From an uncultured Gemmiger sp. (GTDB lineage Bacteria; Bacillota; Clostridia; Oscillospirales; Ruminococcaceae), in the NCBI GenBank assembly GCA_944388135.1, contig CALXHP010000074.1:1-52783 (forward strand): a stretch of 52,783 nucleotides of DNA, in the 5' to 3' direction. The notes beneath the pieces were generated by a model. It made no database searches. It was not told the DNA's origin and saw only the letters and a program-made list of their open reading frames with translations. Each line of letters begins with the position of its first letter. Within the stretch, counting starts at the first letter, position 1. Position numbers and translations under genes: made by a program. Positions 1 through 7,542 of the stretch are shown piece after piece.

Positions 1-38
1 TCCAGTCGTGCGCCTTAGACCAGCTCAGCCATCTTTCC
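1..38 (-). tRNA. tRNA-Ser (GGA), 5' part only
   Basis: On the minus strand the sequence begins GGAAAGATGGCTGAG, a typical serine tRNA start: a 7-base acceptor arm, U8 and a class II D-arm. It runs on to an anticodon stem and the loop start CT-GGA before leaving the window. The GGA at positions 3-1 falls where the anticodon should be. Only the 5' half is present, so the long variable arm that would confirm a serine tRNA cannot be seen. Confidence 0.85.
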
Positions 39-64
39 ATGGCAGTCGTTTGACTGCATGGGCT

Positions 65-93
65 ATTATAGCAATTTCTGGCGAAGATGTCAA
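65..93 (-). promoter_or_regulatory. sigma-A promoter for tRNA-Ser
   Basis: Minus strand: perfect -35 TTGACA (93-88), 17-base spacer, perfect -10 TATAAT (70-65). It lies about 27 bases ahead of the mature tRNA-Ser 5' end. A short hairpin, with CCAT and GCAGTC complementary to GACTGC and ATGG (37-62), separates the promoter from the tRNA and may belong to the 5' leader removed by RNase P. Confidence 0.85.
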
Positions 94-239
94 GCAATTT
101 TTCAAAAAAAGTTTTTTCATCATATTACACAAAGAAAATTGTCAAAATTAACAAAAACTTACAAAGCTGTTGCAACTGTTATGACAGATGTGTTAAAACT
201 ATAACTAAGTTCGTTTTTTTCAGTTTAGAAAGGAGTTGC

Positions 240-1442
240 ATGGCAGTGTATTCGGTATTCCGGGATCTGGCAATTATTATCCTGAGTGCCAAATTTTTTG
301 CACTCGTTGCACGCAAATGTAAAGCGCCCCAGGTGGTGGGGGAAATCATTGCGGGCCTTCTCATCGGGCCTTGTCTGCTCAATCTGGTACAAAGCAATGA
401 CACCATCTCCGTGTTTGCGGAGATCGGCGTTGTGTTGCTGATGTTTACCACCGGTCTGGGCACCAACCTCAAGGAACTGATGAAAGCCGGTCCCATTGCG
501 ACACTGATTGCCTGTGTAGGTGTGGCGGTGCCGTTGGTGGGTGGTACGTTGCTGTACAGCTTCTTTTACGGTTTTGCGGCTGTGGGCACGGTAGAGTTTT
601 ATCGTGCGCTCTTCATCGGCACGATCATGACGGCTACCAGCGTGTCCATTACCGTGGCTACACTGCAGGAACTGGGACATTTGAAAAGCTTCCTGGGCAC
701 CACCATCGTCAGTGCGGCGGTGATCGATGATGTCATCGGCATTGTGGTGCTTACCTGCGTCATTGGCGCCAGCTCCGGCGAGGGCACCGGCCTGGGCAAG
801 GTGTTGCTGAATACCGTCCTCTTCTTTGTGGTGGCCATTGTGGTGGGTGTTATTACCCATTACGCCATGCTGTGGCTGGATAAACGCAATCCTCATACCC
901 AGCGCATTACCATCGTCAGTATCGCGTTTTGCTTTGCCATGGCATACGTGGCGGAACAGTACTTTGACATTGCGGATATCACCGGCGCCTACATCGCCGG
1001 TATCGTGCTCTGCACCATGGAGGATGCCCCCTATGTGGAACGCCGTGTAGACATCAGCAACTATGTGATCTTTGCGCCGGTGTTCTTCGCCAGTATCGGC
1101 CTGAAAACCGACATCAGCGGCCTTACCCCCGATATCGTGCTGTTCTGTGTCTGCTTTGTGATTGTGGCACTGCTGACCAAGATCATCGGCTGCGGCCTGG
1201 CGGCCAAGATCTGCCGCTTCAGCTGGGGCGATTCCCTCAAGGTTGGTGTGGGTATGATGACCCGCGGCGAAGTGGCGCTGATCGTGGCCCAGAAAGGTCT
1301 GGAAGTGCAGGTGGTGGACCCCGTATACTTTACCGCCGTTATTTTGTTGATCGTGGTTTCCTCTGTAGCAACACCCCTGGCATTGAAGAATCTCTTTGTA
1401 AAGATGCCTCCGAAACCTCATCCGCATCAGGTTCAGGCATAA
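240..1442 (+). CDS. Cation:proton antiporter, CPA2 (Kef/NapA) type
   Basis: Predicted 400-residue integral membrane protein that would exchange Na+ or K+ for H+ across the cytoplasmic membrane. The open frame extends upstream to 87, but the ATG at 240 is preceded by GAAAGGAG at good spacing, and translation from there gives the family-typical N-terminus. About a dozen hydrophobic segments follow. Family hallmarks visible include the early P-x-V-V-G-E-I-I-A-G-L-L-I-G-P stretch (about residues 25-40) and an internal ATSVSIT-VIDDVIG region (about 140-170) where CPA antiporters carry ion-binding acidic residues. There is no C-terminal RCK/TrkA-N domain, so it is the short NapA-like form rather than full KefB/KefC. 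The ion specificity is not readable from sequence. It is a single gene with its own terminator. Confidence 0.85.
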   Translation: MAVYSVFRDLAIIILSAKFFALVARKCKAPQVVGEIIAGLLIGPCLLNLVQSNDTISVFAEIGVVLLMFTTGLGTNLKELMKAGPIATLIACVGVAVPLVGGTLLYSFFYGFAAVGTVEFYRALFIGTIMTATSVSITVATLQELGHLKSFLGTTIVSAAVIDDVIGIVVLTCVIGASSGEGTGLGKVLLNTVLFFVVAIVVGVITHYAMLWLDKRNPHTQRITIVSIAFCFAMAYVAEQYFDIADITGAYIAGIVLCTMEDAPYVERRVDISNYVIFAPVFFASIGLKTDISGLTPDIVLFCVCFVIVALLTKIIGCGLAAKICRFSWGDSLKVGVGMMTRGEVALIVAQKGLEVQVVDPVYFTAVILLIVVSSVATPLALKNLFVKMPPKPHPHQVQA

Positions 1443-1453
1443 AAGTAAATCAT

Positions 1454-1486
1454 AAAGCCCGGTCCGTCAGGGCCGGGCTTTATTGT
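1454..1486. terminator. Bidirectional intrinsic terminator
   Basis: Stem AAAGCCCGG / CCGGGCTTT (1454-1462 with 1473-1481) followed by a T-rich stretch, and by an A-run on the other side. It sits between two convergent genes and can serve both. Confidence 0.8.
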
Positions 1487-1501
1487 TGTCAGAGGGAAGC
1501 T

Positions 1502-2239
1502 TCAATAATTGGGATTGTCGTGACGTACAAAGCCGCCCAGTTCCTGCGGGGAGGAAAGCCCATAGGTCAAAGCCTTGGCGCGCATGGCGGCATAAAATTC
1601 CGCAAAGGTGGCCGACATATAAGGGGAAAGGAAGAAACTGCCGATCCCCAGGGTGAGAACAGACAACAAGATCCAACCAAGGAAAGACAACTCAAGAATA
1701 AAATAGTGGAACTTTTCGCCGTCCATCATGGCCTTGCTCAGTTTCATGGCACGTCCGGTGGTCAGATAGGGGTTCTCGGCCAGCAGATAGGGGACCAGCG
1801 CATAGCAATAGGCCCAATAGATTCCGGGAATGATCAAGAGCAATGTACCCACTGCAATTTTCAGCGAAACCAGCAAGGAAACTTTTACCACATTCAGGTA
1901 CGGCGTTTGGAAGGTGCTGAACAGGGTCCCGAAAGGCGAGGGCGACTGACGGCTTTCCATAAAATAGCGGCATTGCCCGACGCCGAGAGGGGAAACAAAG
2001 AATATACTCCACAATAAGGAAACGATCGTGGCGACGAGCAGTACCCATAAAATCAGAAGGAGCGTTTCTGAAGGCAAGGAATTCAGATAGTTGGTGAATT
2101 CTTCAGGGGAATAGAACCAATTCAGGCTGATACCTCCGCCGCCCAGCAAAGCGACAACGAAGCAGACCCAGAAAGAGCGCCAGTAGCGGCCACGCAACGC
2201 CTGGCGGGCGTTACGTTTCAGCAGTGAGCATGTCCACAT
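1502..2239 (-). CDS. DUF975 family integral membrane protein
   Basis: Predicted 245-residue multi-pass membrane protein. The N-terminal block, K-R-N-A-R-Q-A-L-R-G-R-Y-W-R-S-F, followed at once by a transmembrane segment, is the signature of DUF975 proteins, whose function is unknown. About five hydrophobic segments can be counted. The long glycine- and leucine-rich segments and the mid-protein motif P-Y-L-L-A-E-N-P also fit the family. The ATG at 2239 follows GGAGGTG on the minus strand with an 8-base spacer, which fixes the start. It is a single gene, convergent with the antiporter, with its own sigma-A-like promoter. No partner gene hints at a role. Confidence 0.8.
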   Translation of the reverse strand: MWTCSLLKRNARQALRGRYWRSFWVCFVVALLGGGGISLNWFYSPEEFTNYLNSLPSETLLLILWVLLVATIVSLLWSIFFVSPLGVGQCRYFMESRQSPSPFGTLFSTFQTPYLNVVKVSLLVSLKIAVGTLLLIIPGIYWAYCYALVPYLLAENPYLTTGRAMKLSKAMMDGEKFHYFILELSFLGWILLSVLTLGIGSFFLSPYMSATFAEFYAAMRAKALTYGLSSPQELGGFVRHDNPNY

Positions 2240-2268
2240 GGTGTTTACACCTCCATTTTCTTACGCCC

Positions 2269-2296
2269 ATTATACCAAATTTCAGTGGGAAAGCAA
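2269..2296 (-). promoter_or_regulatory. Candidate sigma-A promoter for the DUF975 gene
   Basis: Minus strand TTGCTT (2296-2291), 16-base spacer, TATAAT (2274-2269), about 30 bases before the gene's start codon. Confidence 0.6.
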
Positions 2297-2387
2297 GTAA
2301 AGACAAAACACAAACCACGATGATACGATGTATTTTGACAAAAACCAAAATAATTTTATTTTTTTTGAATTTTTTTGAAAAAAGTGC

Positions 2388-2416
2388 TTGACTTTTGGTA
2401 GGCATGTGGCTATAAT
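2388..2416 (+). promoter_or_regulatory. sigma-A promoter for tRNA-Leu
   Basis: TTGACT (2388-2393), 17-base spacer, TATAAT (2411-2416), preceded by an A/T-tract-rich upstream region. Transcription would start about 50 bases ahead of the tRNA. Confidence 0.85.
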
Positions 2417-2473
2417 AATACACGTCGCCCGGGTCACGAGGCAAACGAAAGACACGGAAACGACAGCAAATAT

Positions 2474-2560
2474 GCGGATGTGGCGGAACTGGCAGACGCG
2501 CTAGATTCAGGTTCTAGTTCCCTTAAAAGAGTGTGGGTTCAAATCCCTTCATCCGCACCA
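2474..2560 (+). tRNA. tRNA-Leu (CAG)
   Basis: Class II tRNA, 87 bases including an encoded CCA. The acceptor GCGGATG (2474-2480) pairs with CATCCGC near the 3' end. The anticodon stem CTAGA/TCTAG encloses loop TTCAGGT with anticodon CAG at 2508-2510. A long variable arm and a normal T-arm (GGGTTCAAATCCC) are present. Confidence 0.97.
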
Positions 2561-2594
2561 AATCCCGAACACGAAAGTGTTCGGGATTTTTTTT
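2561..2594 (+). terminator. Intrinsic terminator after tRNA-Leu
   Basis: Perfect 12-bp stem AATCCCGAACAC / GTGTTCGGGATT with a GAAA tetraloop and a T-tract, starting directly after the CCA end. The 217 bases from here to the next gene show no convincing gene or promoter. Confidence 0.95.
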
Positions 2595-2811
2595 GAAATC
2601 CCTCAAACGCCTGGCACGCTTTGTTCGGCAGATTTTGAAGAACCGGCTGATTCCTGGTCCGCCGGGGCGTTTGGGTAAAATATCTGTGCCGGCAGCGGGA
2701 AAAAGTTAGTCCTGTCTGGCCGGCAGACTGGTTTCTCGGAATCTTCCGGTCGGATTTCCTTTTGCGGCGCAGGAGCATCGCCGCCGTTGTTTCAAGAAAA
2801 AGAGGTAGAAC

Positions 2812-3789
2812 ATGTCCATCACAAGGAAAATTTATTTTGCCCGCCTGGTGGGACGCTGCCTGCTGCTGGCCATGTGTGCGGTGTTCTGTGCGTTTCGTCG
2901 GGTATACTTTTCTGTTTTGGACGGAATGAATTTTTTCAAAATGCTTTCCCCCTTGCATTTCCTTTGGGGAATATGGGTCATGGATATGATCCTGCAGATC
3001 ATCCCGATCCGGAATAAGGTGCCGCTGGGGTCACAAAAACTGTTTGCCAACCGTTTCAGGCCCATCCGGGATAAAATCAATTACGAAGCCCTGAAACACT
3101 ATATTGTCACCACCACCAAGGGCGCCTATAAAGTATTTATTCTTTGGTGTGTATTGATTGCAGGGATCGGGATTTTGTACTATACCCATGTGATCGATAA
3201 GATCGCTTTGTTTATGATTTCGGTATTTTTCTATGTCTGCGATCTGATCTGTGTGCTGGTCTGGTGCCCGTTCCGGCTGATCATGAAAAACCGCTGCTGT
3301 ACTACCTGCCGGATCTTCAACTGGGACCACCTGATGATGTTTTCGCCGTTGATTTTTATGGGCGGTTTTTATGCCACTTCGCTGGTGGTCATGTCTGCAA
3401 TCGCCTGGCTTGTGTGGGAGCTGTGCGTTATGATGTATCCGGAACGGTTCTGGGATCACTCCAATGCCGCTCTGCAATGCTCGGAATGCACCGATAAGCT
3501 CTGTACCAATATTGCCAGAAACTGCGCACCGAGCGAAAAGTCAAACAATAACGGGCCGGATATGGACACGTTGCCCTATGAAATCGATTCGTGGTGTTTC
3601 TGTCCGCTTCGGCAAAATGTAATAATTTCGTCCCCTCCTGCATACGCTATCCCGCGGGAGGGGATTTTTTATGCCAAAACATCGTATACGGCAAGGCTTC
3701 CTGGCGGTGTTGCTGCTCTTCGTGGCGCTCTGCGGGTGTCTGGTGACAGCGCTGCGCGCTGCGTTGCCGGATACTTTTTATACGAGTGA
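2812..3789 (+). CDS. Unrecognised cysteine-containing membrane protein, 3' end doubtful
   Basis: The function is not recognised. The ATG at 2812 follows AGAGGTAG. The first ~230 residues look genuine: about six hydrophobic segments, a C-C-T-T-C-R-I-F-N-W-D motif between two of them, and then a cytoplasmic-looking C-x-x-C-T-D-K-L-C motif near residues 223-230. The clustered cysteines suggest metal binding or redox chemistry, but this is inference. After about residue 240 the translation becomes unlike a membrane protein. It runs through an intrinsic terminator (3631-3670) and 119 bases into spoIVB. Another frame has tandem TAA TAA (3620-3625) just ahead of the terminator, a natural place for the original stop, so a frameshift near the 3' end, or a sequencing error, is plausible. 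Treat residues beyond about 240 as unreliable. Confidence 0.55.
   Translation: MSITRKIYFARLVGRCLLLAMCAVFCAFRRVYFSVLDGMNFFKMLSPLHFLWGIWVMDMILQIIPIRNKVPLGSQKLFANRFRPIRDKINYEALKHYIVTTTKGAYKVFILWCVLIAGIGILYYTHVIDKIALFMISVFFYVCDLICVLVWCPFRLIMKNRCCTTCRIFNWDHLMMFSPLIFMGGFYATSLVVMSAIAWLVWELCVMMYPERFWDHSNAALQCSECTDKLCTNIARNCAPSEKSNNNGPDMDTLPYEIDSWCFCPLRQNVIISSPPAYAIPREGIFYAKTSYTARLPGGVAALRGALRVSGDSAARCVAGYFLYE
3631..3670 (+). terminator. Terminator hairpin that also contains the spoIVB ribosome site
   Basis: TCCCCTCC (3631-3638) pairs with GGAGGGGA (3657-3664), followed by six T and then immediately the spoIVB ATG. The 3' arm GGAGGGG is the only Shine-Dalgarno candidate for spoIVB, so the hairpin could both end upstream transcription and hide the ribosome site. 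Confidence 0.7.
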
Positions 3790-4882
3790 GGAGGAAGCCT
3801 TGTCCGATTTTCGCATTGCATCCATGCCGTGGATTTCCATTCGGGAAGATGCGGGCGAGGTAGCACAGGCCGGCTATCCCAATGCGGACAAAAGCCGGAA
3901 TGTGACACTGGCTTTGTTTGGGTCCATTCCCCTGAAAACGGTCCGCACCGTCAGTATCCCCAGCCGCAGCGTTCAGGTTTGCGGTACGCCGTTTGGAATC
4001 AAGATGTTTTCTGACGGCGCATTGGTGGTGGCGTTTTCCGATCAGTACACGGTTTTCGGTGCAGAAAACCCGGCCAAGGAAGCAGGGCTTCGGTTGGGGG
4101 ACCTGATCGTTTCGGCTGGTGGACAGGCCATCCGCAGCAATGAAGAATTGACCAAAGCCATTACCACGGCGGCCGGCAAGCCTCTGGAGCTGATATACCG
4201 GCGGGACGGACAACAGTACAGTACGACCCTTACACCGGTGGCGGATGCGGTTACGGGGGAATATCGTGCAGGCATCTGGGTGCGGGATTCCAGCGCAGGA
4301 ATTGGTACGATGACTTTCCTGGACCCGCAGAACGGTACTTTTGCGGGACTGGGGCACGCCATCAGTGACACCGATACCGGTGCGGACATCACACTGCTTT
4401 CCGGTGAAATCGTTCCGGTTATGATCACCGGCTATGTCAGCGGTACAGCAGGCAGCCCCGGGGAGCTCCGGGGAGAATTTTCCGCCGAGGTGACCGGCAC
4501 GGTCCGGGTCAATGACACTGCCGGAGTGTACGGCATTTATACGGGAGCGCCCATGGGGCAAAGTTGTGAGGTGGCTCAACCGCAGCAGATTGCCTTGGGG
4601 GAAGCGGAAATCTGGTCGACGATCTCCGGAAATACCCCCAAGCGGTACAGTGTTCGTATTGAACGTGTGAATATGACCGGGAGTGACCCCAACCGGAATC
4701 TGCTGATCAAAGTTACGGATCCGGAACTTTTGGCGTCTACCGGCGGCATCGTGCAGGGGATGAGCGGTAGCCCCATCTTGCAAAACGGAAAACTGGTGGG
4801 GGCGGTGACCCATGTGCTGGTGAACGATCCTACCCGGGGGTACGGCATTTTTGCGGAAGCGATGCTTAGAGCAGCGGCGTGA
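3671..4882 (+). CDS. spoIVB: SpoIVB peptidase (S55 family, sporulation)
   Basis: 403 residues, close to the B. subtilis length. SpoIVB is a serine peptidase secreted from the forespore that signals to the SpoIVF complex and so triggers pro-sigma-K processing in the mother cell. Visible here: an N-terminal membrane anchor (about 9-30), a PDZ domain (about 105-185, around GLRLGDLIVSAGGQ), and the S55 peptidase domain with catalytic His in GLGHAISD (H229), the serine motif GMSGSP (about 364-368), and an Asp-containing V-N-D-P-T-R-G-Y-G-I segment. All key motifs are intact. It lies directly before spo0A, the order known in Bacillus and Clostridia. The start ATG is six T after its ribosome site, which sits inside a hairpin. 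Confidence 0.95.
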   Translation: MPKHRIRQGFLAVLLLFVALCGCLVTALRAALPDTFYTSEEEALSDFRIASMPWISIREDAGEVAQAGYPNADKSRNVTLALFGSIPLKTVRTVSIPSRSVQVCGTPFGIKMFSDGALVVAFSDQYTVFGAENPAKEAGLRLGDLIVSAGGQAIRSNEELTKAITTAAGKPLELIYRRDGQQYSTTLTPVADAVTGEYRAGIWVRDSSAGIGTMTFLDPQNGTFAGLGHAISDTDTGADITLLSGEIVPVMITGYVSGTAGSPGELRGEFSAEVTGTVRVNDTAGVYGIYTGAPMGQSCEVAQPQQIALGEAEIWSTISGNTPKRYSVRIERVNMTGSDPNRNLLIKVTDPELLASTGGIVQGMSGSPILQNGKLVGAVTHVLVNDPTRGYGIFAEAMLRAAA

Positions 4883-5226
4883 CAGCAGAGCCGGTGCGGG
4901 GATGATCGGGCAATGCCGCAGGGGACGGCAACGGGAAAACCCGGTTGCATTGCGATACGGTACTTCTGGGACGTTTTGGAGCAGGAGAAATCTGATGCAC
5001 AGAAGAGGAAAAATGCTGTAATGCCCCGGAAATTCCATGGCGAAACAGGAGAAAAACAGAAAAATTGTAAATGATGGAAAAAAATGTCAATCATTACGAC
5101 AGAAAGATAAGCTTCTCTCCGAAGAAAACCACAGGAAAAAGACGAAAAAACGAGAAAAAGCCAATAAATGTTTTGAAACGGTCGAACGAAACTTGAATAA
5201 GGAAAGAAAAAAACTGGAAAATCCTC
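4883..5226 (+). other. Intergenic region upstream of spo0A, no convincing gene
   Basis: About 340 bases, GC-rich at first and then strongly A-rich. A lysine-rich open frame (5037-5252, 71 residues) has no ribosome site and overlaps the spo0A promoter, so it is not called. GGTCGAA at 5180-5186 matches the Spo0A binding box (TGNCGAA) at 6 of 7 positions, about 40 bases ahead of the -35, a possible autoregulatory site. Nothing else was recognised. Confidence 0.5.
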
Positions 5227-5255
5227 TTGCAGCAGCTGGAAAAATATGGTAAAAT
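5227..5255 (+). promoter_or_regulatory. Candidate sigma-A promoter for spo0A
   Basis: TTGCAG (5227-5232), 17-base spacer, TAAAAT (5250-5255). It would give a leader of about 90 bases before the spo0A start. Confidence 0.6.
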
Positions 5256-5353
5256 TTCCATCGTAAACGAAACCCGGCGAGGTGAAGAGGCGGCAGGGAA
5301 ACCGCACGGCAACGCCATATAGCCTGGGAGCTGAGATATGTCTGGAGGATACA

Positions 5354-6115
5354 ATGATGGAAAAGATCAAGTTTGTGATGACCGATACCGGTGCACAGGT
5401 GTCTGCGCTGTGCCGCCAGGCATTGGAAGCCAAGGGGGTGGCCGTGACCGTATGCGATAAGAATGGCAATAAAGCGTTGGAAACCTTGCTGGACATTCAT
5501 CCGCAGGCGGTGCTGCTGGATGCCTTTATGCCGGATCTGGACGCCATCACGGTAAAGCAACGCTATGAAGCCCAGAACACCAGCGGCACCCGGACAACCT
5601 TTTTTGTGACAGGCGCCTTTCAGAGTGAAGAGATGGAACAGGAACTGCTGGATAACGGCTTTTCCTTTTTCTTTGTAAAGCCTTTTGATGAAAGCGTGCT
5701 GGTCAGCCGGGTCCTGAAGGCGGCGGGAGGCAGCAGCCGTCCCCAGGTCAGCTCTCAGGATTCCGATGAGATGACGGTGACCGAAATTCTGCATCAGATC
5801 GGGGTACCTGCTCACATCAAGGGATATCAGTTTCTGCGGGATGCCATCCTGCTGACCACCGAGGACCACGGGTACATCAATGCAGTGACCAAACGGCTGT
5901 ATCCGGAGATCGCCAAACGCAACGGGACAACTGCCAGCCGGGTAGAGCGGGCCATCCGTCATGCCATTGAGGTGGCCTGGGACCGGGGCGATGTGGATAC
6001 GCTCAACAGTTATTTCGGATATACCATCCATAATCTTCGGGGCAAACCCACCAACAGTGAGTTCATTGCCATGATTGCGGACAAGATCCGTCTGGATAAA
6101 AAACGCCGTGCCTGA
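5354..6115 (+). CDS. spo0A: Spo0A, sporulation master response regulator
   Basis: 253 residues with an N-terminal phosphoreceiver (about 4-125) and a C-terminal Spo0A DNA-binding domain (about 145-250). The effector half is nearly textbook (GVPAHIKGY, TTASRVERAIRHAIEVAW, KPTNSEFIAM). The receiver keeps the phosphoacceptor D56 (LLDAFMP), a Thr (FFVTGAF) and the Lys (FFVKPFD). However, the acidic pair DD at its N-terminus reads D11-T12, so one Mg-binding acidic residue is replaced. The receiver is more diverged than the effector. ATG 5354 follows GGAGG by 5 bases; a second ATG three bases later is equally possible. The open frame extends upstream to 5282 but without a ribosome site. It follows spoIVB as in other Firmicutes. 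Confidence 0.96.
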   Translation: MMEKIKFVMTDTGAQVSALCRQALEAKGVAVTVCDKNGNKALETLLDIHPQAVLLDAFMPDLDAITVKQRYEAQNTSGTRTTFFVTGAFQSEEMEQELLDNGFSFFFVKPFDESVLVSRVLKAAGGSSRPQVSSQDSDEMTVTEILHQIGVPAHIKGYQFLRDAILLTTEDHGYINAVTKRLYPEIAKRNGTTASRVERAIRHAIEVAWDRGDVDTLNSYFGYTIHNLRGKPTNSEFIAMIADKIRLDKKRRA

Positions 6116-6155
6116 AAATACCGGGTTGCCCTTCTGCAGGGCGGCCCGGTATTTT
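6115..6155 (+). terminator. Intrinsic terminator after spo0A
   Basis: Long stem AAAATACCGGG / CCCGGTATTTT with an inner GCCCT/AGGGC helix, starting at the last base of the stop codon. The 3' arm ends in TTTT. Confidence 0.9.
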
Positions 6156-6280
6156 GTGCGTCAGGAAAAAGAAAGTGACCTGAAAAGTCCCGCGCCGCAA
6201 GATCCCGAACCATACCGCCGGAACAGGAAACACCCGGCGGAATTTTTTTCGCTGTGCACAAAAAATCATGAGGAATTTAG

Positions 6281-6309
6281 TGGATTTTTTCCTGGGGACC
6301 TTGTATAAT
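6281..6309 (+). promoter_or_regulatory. Candidate promoter for the ispDF run
   Basis: Perfect -10 TATAAT (6304-6309). The -35 at the right distance is only TGGATT. It is the only good -10 before the co-directional genes ispDF to recJ. Confidence 0.5.
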
Positions 6310-6342
6310 AAATTTGATACTGTAGGAGGGGAAGTGTACTCC

Positions 6343-7482
6343 ATGCCGGAACAGATGCTGCCGGAAGTCACCGCCATTATCGTAGCCGCAGGCGCATCGC
6401 GCCGTATGGGATTTGATAAACTCAGTTATCGGCTGCCGGATGGACAAACTGTGCTGGAAAAAAGCTGTGCGGCCATGGCGGCGCATCCCGCAGTGACGCA
6501 GTTGGTATTGGTGGCGGGCGGCAACCGGGAAGCCTGCGAGGCCATTGCAGCGGCCTGCCCCAAATCCTGCACGGTGGTGGCAGGCGGACCGACCCGGGCA
6601 GACAGTGTCCGCAACGGGCTGGCTGTGGCCAGAGGAGAGCTGGTGGCCATTCACGATGCGGCACGGCCCTTTGTGAGCCTGGAGGTCATAGAGGAAGTTC
6701 TGCAGGCGGCAGAGCGCACCGGGGCGGCAGCCCCCGCGGTCCCGGTGAAGGACACCATCAAAGTGGCCCGGCAGGACGGCACGGTGGAGCATACGCCGGA
6801 CCGTGCCACCCTGTACGCGGTGCAGACGCCCCAGTGTTTTTCCCGGCTGAAATATTGCCAGGCCCTGGAACAGGTGAAGGACGACAGAATCCATCTGGTG
6901 ACGGATGACTGCAGCCTGTTCGAGCTGGCCGGTATGCCGGTCACTTTGACGGCAGGCGCCTACGAAAATTACAAAATTACCACCAAAGAAGATTTGCAGA
7001 AGGAGAAAACCATGCGTATTGGCCACGGATACGATGTTCACCGCCTGGTGGAAGGCCGCAAGCTGATCCTGGGCGGGGTGGAGATCCCCTACGAAAAAGG
7101 ACTGCTGGGCCATTCCGATGCGGATGTATTGCTGCATGCGGTGATGGATGCCGTTCTGGGAGCGGCTGCTCTGGGGGATATCGGCAAGCATTTTCCGGAT
7201 AACGACCAGGCCTACAAAGGGGCGGATTCCATGGTGCTGACCCGGGCCGTGTCCGACCTGATCCGCACCAAGGGATACACGGTGGGCAACATTGATGCCA
7301 CGATCCTCTGCCAGGCACCAAAACTGGCACCGCATATTCCGGCCATGCGTCAGAATATTGCCGATGCTTTCGGCGTCCCGGTGGATGCAGTGAGCGTCAA
7401 AGCTACTACGGAGGAGCATCTCGGCTTTACGGGGGAAGGGCTGGGCATTGCGGCCCATGCCGTTGCCTTGCTGGAAAATTGA
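6343..7482 (+). CDS. ispDF: Bifunctional IspD-IspF, isoprenoid (MEP) pathway
   Basis: 379 residues fusing two enzymes of the non-mevalonate pathway. Residues 1-223 are IspD (2-C-methyl-D-erythritol 4-phosphate cytidylyltransferase): nucleotide-binding [13 protein letters not shown], then HDAARPFV and TLYAVQTPQ. Residues 224-379 are IspF (MECDP synthase): [31 protein letters not shown], and [13 protein letters not shown] at the C-terminus. In most Firmicutes these are separate genes. The upstream start is chosen as ATG 6343; an in-frame GTG at 6334 is closer to GGAGG and possible. At the domain junction an AAGGAG sits six bases before the IspF methionine codon (7012), so separate IspF translation may also occur. 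IspE, which acts between them, is not in the window. Confidence 0.93.
   Translation: MPEQMLPEVTAIIVAAGASRRMGFDKLSYRLPDGQTVLEKSCAAMAAHPAVTQLVLVAGGNREACEAIAAACPKSCTVVAGGPTRADSVRNGLAVARGELVAIHDAARPFVSLEVIEEVLQAAERTGAAAPAVPVKDTIKVARQDGTVEHTPDRATLYAVQTPQCFSRLKYCQALEQVKDDRIHLVTDDCSLFELAGMPVTLTAGAYENYKITTKEDLQKEKTMRIGHGYDVHRLVEGRKLILGGVEIPYEKGLLGHSDADVLLHAVMDAVLGAAALGDIGKHFPDNDQAYKGADSMVLTRAVSDLIRTKGYTVGNIDATILCQAPKLAPHIPAMRQNIADAFGVPVDAVSVKATTEEHLGFTGEGLGIAAHAVALLEN
7000..7014 (+). promoter_or_regulatory. Internal ribosome site and ATG for IspF
   Basis: AAGGAG (7000-7005), six-base spacer, ATG (7012-7014) in frame with ispDF and exactly at the first residue of the IspF domain. It is probably a relic of a separate ispF gene and may still work. 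Confidence 0.55.
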
Positions 7483-7542
7483 ACGCGGCATATTCCGTCC
7501 GTTACAAACCTTACATAGGCGGGGAAGGGGGCCCGGCAGTCC

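Noticed and set aside
5037-5252. 71-codon lysine-rich frame before spo0A
   Set aside because: No ribosome site, composition reflects the A-rich non-coding DNA, and it overlaps the candidate spo0A promoter.
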